Positions 60,733-64,000 of a DNA stretch of 64,000 nucleotides are shown here, piece after piece (the first letter of the stretch is position 1; every line of letters starts with the position of its first letter). A program made the translations under genes and the position numbers. The stretch is from positions 372,001 to 436,000 of the forward strand of contig NZ_QFBC01000003.1 in the NCBI RefSeq assembly GCF_003122325.1. Reading direction: 5' to 3'. The notes beneath the pieces were generated by a model. It searched no databases, was not told the DNA's origin, and was given only the letters and a program-made list of their open reading frames with translations. Source of the stretch: Rhizobium album (GTDB lineage Bacteria > Pseudomonadota > Alphaproteobacteria > Rhizobiales > Rhizobiaceae).

Positions 60733-60937
60733 CTGCACCTTCGCGACGGCCGGCAAAAGCTTCAACGCCGTACGGAAGACCATTGCATGAGACAGGTCTA
60801 ATCGATGCTCCCAGACAAGCGCCAAGTTCATGGCGCGCGTTTCTGACGCTGCCATAAGGCAGGCCTTCGACGTGTACCAAAACGCCGAGGGCCTTTGCTA
60901 CGTAATGGATTACGGCTAGACGGACACCCATCTTCAT
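60713..60937 (-). CDS. Small phage protein with GLPYG motif, 74 residues
   Basis: A GAGAGGAA ribosome site precedes ATGs at 60937 and 60931. The frame reads MKMGVRLAVIHYVAKALGVL, then HVEGLPYGS, and a second NGLPYGVEAF further on. The start looks like a genuine small phage protein, but the end overlaps the ClpP-like gene by 20 bp. Function unknown. Confidence 0.5.
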   Translation of the reverse strand: MKMGVRLAVIHYVAKALGVLVHVEGLPYGSVRNARHELGACLGASIRPVSCNGLPYGVEAFAGRREGAVNPTLR

Positions 60938-60980
60938 TTCCTCTCAATGTTGTGACATCCTCAGTTCAGGAGGAACGTCT

Positions 60981-61340
60981 ATGCGCTTGATTGCTACTTC
61001 TCTGCTTGTGTTGGTTGCTGTCCAGGGCGCGTGGGCCGGATGTGGCAACTATACGGATGGGTCACTCGACGAGCCGGCGCCGATGGTCATCATCTGCTTC
61101 GACGGCAAATGCGAAGATGCGAAGATGGAATTCGAATGCGGCAATGCTCATGGCGCCCAGATCGGTTATTCCGGAGGCTGGCGGGTCGAGTATGCCACTA
61201 AAGAGCCGGCGCCAGGACAAACGGAGTATTCAGACGATACCGAGTCGATTGTCTCGCGAAACGGCGTGAAGGTCGATGAAACCAAGGTCTCCTGTAAACC
61301 GATCACTAAAGATGCGTGCAGGTTCCCCAGCGACCCTTAG
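60981..61340 (+). CDS. Small secreted hypothetical protein, 119 residues
   Basis: The signal peptide (MRLIATSLLVLVAVQGAWAG) is followed by CGNYTDG, and then by CFDGKCED, FECGNAHG and SCKPITKDACRF; six Cys suggest disulfides. An AGGAGG site precedes the ATG. It is another moron-like, plus-strand gene. It overlaps the end of the next virion gene by 4 bp. Confidence 0.62.
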   Translation: MRLIATSLLVLVAVQGAWAGCGNYTDGSLDEPAPMVIICFDGKCEDAKMEFECGNAHGAQIGYSGGWRVEYATKEPAPGQTEYSDDTESIVSRNGVKVDETKVSCKPITKDACRFPSDP

Positions 61341-63280
61341 GCGAGCGATGTTCGCCCCCATTTCTCTGCCGGCGTCGGGCGGCTGATGTATTTCCCGATA
61401 AAAGACTGAACCGGGTCTGACGGCTTTTCAGCGGCGGTCTTGTCGGCCTCCGGCTTGCTGTCCGGCGTTCGCTCATTCCTCGTCCCGCCGCTGTTTGGCT
61501 CAGTGCCGCGCGGCGTTCCACCAGCCCCATTGACGACGGAGCCAACGACAGCCTGCCCGATTGTTGGTTTCCCAGCCAGGGTCAGTGCCCCGTTAACAAG
61601 ACTGGCGCCCAAACCGATGCCTGGCACCATGCCTATACCAACATCAAGGGCACCAGCCGCGACTTTCTCTCCAGTCGTCAAATCTCTTTTTGGGTCAGCA
61701 TCGACGGTTGCAGCGGCATTTTGGTTTGTGTCGCGCCCTAAATACTTGTTCGCGAACCTGTCAACCGTTCTCGTAGTCGCGCCGGTAGCGCTATCGTCAA
61801 CACCATAGCCGCGCAGAGACACAGATGGTGCAGTATCATCCGCCCACCCAGAATCATCTTTCGCAGGACGACGACCATTCCACTCGCTGAAAGCGTTTGG
61901 CCCTACGACATCGTTGCTGACCAACCCATCAGCGAGGCCTTTCACCGTGGAGAACCCAACAGAGGCCTTGTTGCCGTTGAATCCGTCGTAACTGCTCACG
62001 CCCGAGGAATTTGCAAACCCTGCCCACTCTTTACTCAATTTGTTGGCGAATTTGCTCGGATTAATATTTCCGTCTTCGTCGGTCGCCTGGTTCGCGCGAT
62101 TATCGATCAACCCGGCAGCGATGCGATCTTGAACGGACTTCGTGAACTTCGTCGTATCGGGGTCAATCCCCAGCGACTTCACCGCCATTGCGAGCGTGTC
62201 TTTGCGGGTCTGGTATGCCCCGACTGCCGTCGATGGATAGCCAGCCGCGATCATTCCGTCCTGGAGTGCTTGGACTTCCGAAATCGTCATGCCAGTGAGA
62301 TTTGCGTGCGTGGGGTTCCCTTTCCTGCGGGAATTAACCAATCCATTGTAAGGATCGGTCTTCTGCGCCTCTGCCTGCCGGATTGAAGCAAGCGTGCTTT
62401 CCAAAGCATTGTATTTTGCCAGGGATGCGTCTTCTGCCTCGCGAAAGCTCATCGACGCGGCAGCAGTCGTACCGGGTGCCGGCTTGCCGCCGATCGTGCT
62501 CAGGCCCGCAGTCTGCAGCGACTTGGCCGCCTGGTTATAGCCGTCCAGCGCCGACGTTCCATCAGACGAAAAACCGGCAACGCTCACACCGGGACCGGCG
62601 CCGTTCATTTCCGACGGCGAATCCCCGCGAAATGCAGCGCTGTATTTCGCCGTCGGCGTGTTTTGGGCGAAGCGGCCGTTGTCGAAGGAGACGCCGAGGC
62701 CTGGGCCTTGGCCTTTCTCGCTCGGGCTGTCGAGGCCGCCGGCCGCCGTATAGCCGCGCGAAGATTTGCTGAGAGCGCCGCCAAGGCCGGTGCTCGCCGG
62801 CCCCATCCGGCCGCTATCGAACGATCCACTCGCTGGTGACGCGCCGAACCGGCCGCTGTCGAAACCTAGTGCGCTGCCGAGGCCGGCTCGCGCAGTTGCG
62901 CCTGATCCTTTGGTCGTGCCGACGCCGCCCTTGGCAGAAACGCTCATCGAGCCCTGATTACCAAGGCTGACGCTGCCTACCGCGCCGAGACCGCGTCCGG
63001 CGCCAGCTGTGGAAGTGCCTTTTGTCGACGTGCCGGTCGCGGATACGCCCTTTGACGACGTGCCATCGCGGTTGGTCTTGCCAGTCGATCCGGACGCGCT
63101 TTTGCCGGCGGAACCGGGCGCTGACGATTTTGAACCAAGGCCGACGCCAGGACCAGGTCCGCGTTCGGAAGGCGAGTCAGCGCCGCCCGCTGCCGAGTAT
63201 CCGCCGGCCGACTTGCTGGTCGAGGACTTGGAATCCTTGCTCTTGGAACTCGTGCCCTTGGAGCTAGTGCCTGTTGCCAT
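61337..63280 (-). CDS. Virion protein with DSPSE repeats and embedded lysozyme-like domain, 647 residues
   Basis: The Ser/Gly/Thr-rich N-terminus (residues 1-230) has three copies of a Y-[ST]-AA-x-DSPSE-GPG-GV unit (near 28, 180 and 213) and FDSGRFG-type repeats. A central region near residues 320-400 (NLTGMTISEVQALQ, AVGAYQTRKDTLAMAVKSLG, VQDRIAAGLID) matches phage transglycosylase/lysozyme-like cell-wall domains. The C-terminus is membrane-seeking (AGALDVGIGMVPGIGLGASL). It is probably a tail or ejection protein that cuts peptidoglycan at entry. Confidence 0.65.
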   Translation of the reverse strand: MATGTSSKGTSSKSKDSKSSTSKSAGGYSAAGGADSPSERGPGPGVGLGSKSSAPGSAGKSASGSTGKTNRDGTSSKGVSATGTSTKGTSTAGAGRGLGAVGSVSLGNQGSMSVSAKGGVGTTKGSGATARAGLGSALGFDSGRFGASPASGSFDSGRMGPASTGLGGALSKSSRGYTAAGGLDSPSEKGQGPGLGVSFDNGRFAQNTPTAKYSAAFRGDSPSEMNGAGPGVSVAGFSSDGTSALDGYNQAAKSLQTAGLSTIGGKPAPGTTAAASMSFREAEDASLAKYNALESTLASIRQAEAQKTDPYNGLVNSRRKGNPTHANLTGMTISEVQALQDGMIAAGYPSTAVGAYQTRKDTLAMAVKSLGIDPDTTKFTKSVQDRIAAGLIDNRANQATDEDGNINPSKFANKLSKEWAGFANSSGVSSYDGFNGNKASVGFSTVKGLADGLVSNDVVGPNAFSEWNGRRPAKDDSGWADDTAPSVSLRGYGVDDSATGATTRTVDRFANKYLGRDTNQNAAATVDADPKRDLTTGEKVAAGALDVGIGMVPGIGLGASLVNGALTLAGKPTIGQAVVGSVVNGAGGTPRGTEPNSGGTRNERTPDSKPEADKTAAEKPSDPVQSFIGKYISRPTPAEKWGRTSLA

Positions 63281-63292
63281 TGCAGTTCTCCG

Positions 63293-64000
63293 TCAGGTCA
63301 GAACGATGCGGCCGACGCCGGGGTCATAGCGGTAGCTCGAGCGCGACGGCGACTGGTGCAGGACACTCGGATCGACCTTGTAAGAATCAGTGACGCGGGT
63401 CTGCTGTTCGCGGGCGAAGTCTCGCTGCTTTTCGTACTCGTCCTGCTGCGCGCGCAGTTTTTCGTATTCCATCAGGCCGGTACCGAGGCCTGCAATCAGA
63501 TTGCCGCCCTTTTCCGAGCCGAGGAAGTTCATCAGCCCATTCCCGGTTGTCTGCTGTGCCGTCGCCGCAGTGGACGCGGTCGGCGTTGTGAGGCCCGTCT
63601 GTGTGAGGCCGGTCGGCGTAGAACCGGGAATGGACCCGGTCACAGTAGGATCGACACCCGCGCTGCTGGCGCCGGCCGCGTTCGCCCCGGAGGCGTAACC
63701 GGAAATGCCACCAGTCAGCGCGCCGCCAAGGCCGCCCATCAAAGCGCCCTTGCCAAAGCCCTGACCCGTCACCGCGCCGATCGTTCCGCCAATCAGCGCC
63801 CCGAAACCCGCCTGCGTCACCGCGCCGCCGATCACGTTGCCTAGCACCCCGCCGCCGGCAAGATTGCCTATGATGCCGGACAGTCCGCCGGACGCCATTG
63901 AGCCTGCGCCTGAAGCGGCCCCGGCCGTGAACAGGCTCGACCCCACACCGGCCACCGCCGAGCCGACACGCGCGACCGCGCTGCCGACGGTCGAGAAAAC
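63293..64000 (-). CDS. Gly/Ala-rich phage structural protein (partial, N-terminus beyond window)
   Basis: The frame is open to the right edge, so its start is outside. The visible part has a Gly-rich hydrophobic first half (GLSGIIGNLAGGGVLGNVIGG, FGKGALMGGLGGALTGGISG), a Thr-rich middle, and a charged coiled end (EYEKLRAQQDEYEKQRDFARE). Similar to internal or ejection proteins of podoviruses. The GTG at 63955 is an internal codon rather than the start. Confidence 0.6.
   Translation of the reverse strand, partial: VFSTVGSAVARVGSAVAGVGSSLFTAGAASGAGSMASGGLSGIIGNLAGGGVLGNVIGGAVTQAGFGALIGGTIGAVTGQGFGKGALMGGLGGALTGGISGYASGANAAGASSAGVDPTVTGSIPGSTPTGLTQTGLTTPTASTAATAQQTTGNGLMNFLGSEKGGNLIAGLGTGLMEYEKLRAQQDEYEKQRDFAREQQTRVTDSYKVDPSVLHQSPSRSSYRYDPGVGRIVLT

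Overview
The window looks like a chromosomal segment of a member of the Rhizobiaceae (Rhizobium/Agrobacterium/Ensifer/Shinella-like). The evidence is the high GC content, the aerobic cob-type (Pseudomonas denitrificans nomenclature) cobalamin genes, a RIME-like mosaic repeat, and rhizobial small-protein families (DUF982, DUF1127-like, entericidin). Species cannot be fixed from the sequence alone. All functional calls come from reading motifs by eye; no database search was run.

Region 1 (1-14.3 kb) is a late aerobic cobalamin block, almost all on the minus strand: cobC (cut by the window edge), cobB, cobA, cobE, cobO, cobN, cobW, cobP and cobQ. A clear cobalamin riboswitch lies upstream of cobP-cobW-cobN. 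A nucleoside hydrolase, a TSUP permease and a half-size EamA exporter are interspersed.

Region 2 (14.5-37.7 kb) is the most interesting part. It holds a glycine-betaine-type ABC transporter (15.5-18.7 kb) and a betaine-homocysteine methyltransferase behind a palindromic operator candidate. It also holds a non-pyrrolysine MttB-family corrinoid methyltransferase, its corrinoid protein, a DUF1638 protein, a formyltransferase-like protein, a small virulence-factor-domain protein, a MetV-like Fe-S protein, a methylene-THF reductase, a methyl-THF:corrinoid methyltransferase and a RACo-like reductive activator. LysR and GlxA/GbdR-type regulators follow. Read together: a quaternary amine is imported, demethylated onto B12, and the methyl group is passed to tetrahydrofolate and oxidised. 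The neighbouring cob genes could supply the cofactor. Inside this block sit two glycosyltransferases (one OGT/SPINDLY-like), a phosphodiester-glycosidase-like secreted protein and a small ferredoxin-like protein.

Region 3 (37.8-46.5 kb) carries signalling and envelope genes: a double-receiver response regulator, a MscS channel with a DUF3772-type N-terminus, a DUF924 protein, a receiver-HWE kinase and a DUF982 protein. A lower-GC DUF4214 gene there is split by an apparent -1 frameshift at a G GGA AAG heptamer.

Region 4 (46.74 kb to the right edge) is the left part of a prophage inserted in a tRNA-Lys(CTT) gene; only the 3' 47 nt of the tRNA remain here. It has small early genes on the plus strand, a Cro/CI-like repressor, and divergent Arc-type regulators over repeated operators. 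It also has an antirepressor, a lysis cassette (endolysin, Rz/Rz1) and virion/ejection-type genes on the minus strand, interrupted by plus-strand moron-like genes including a ClpP-like protease. Integrase, terminase and capsid genes are not in the window.
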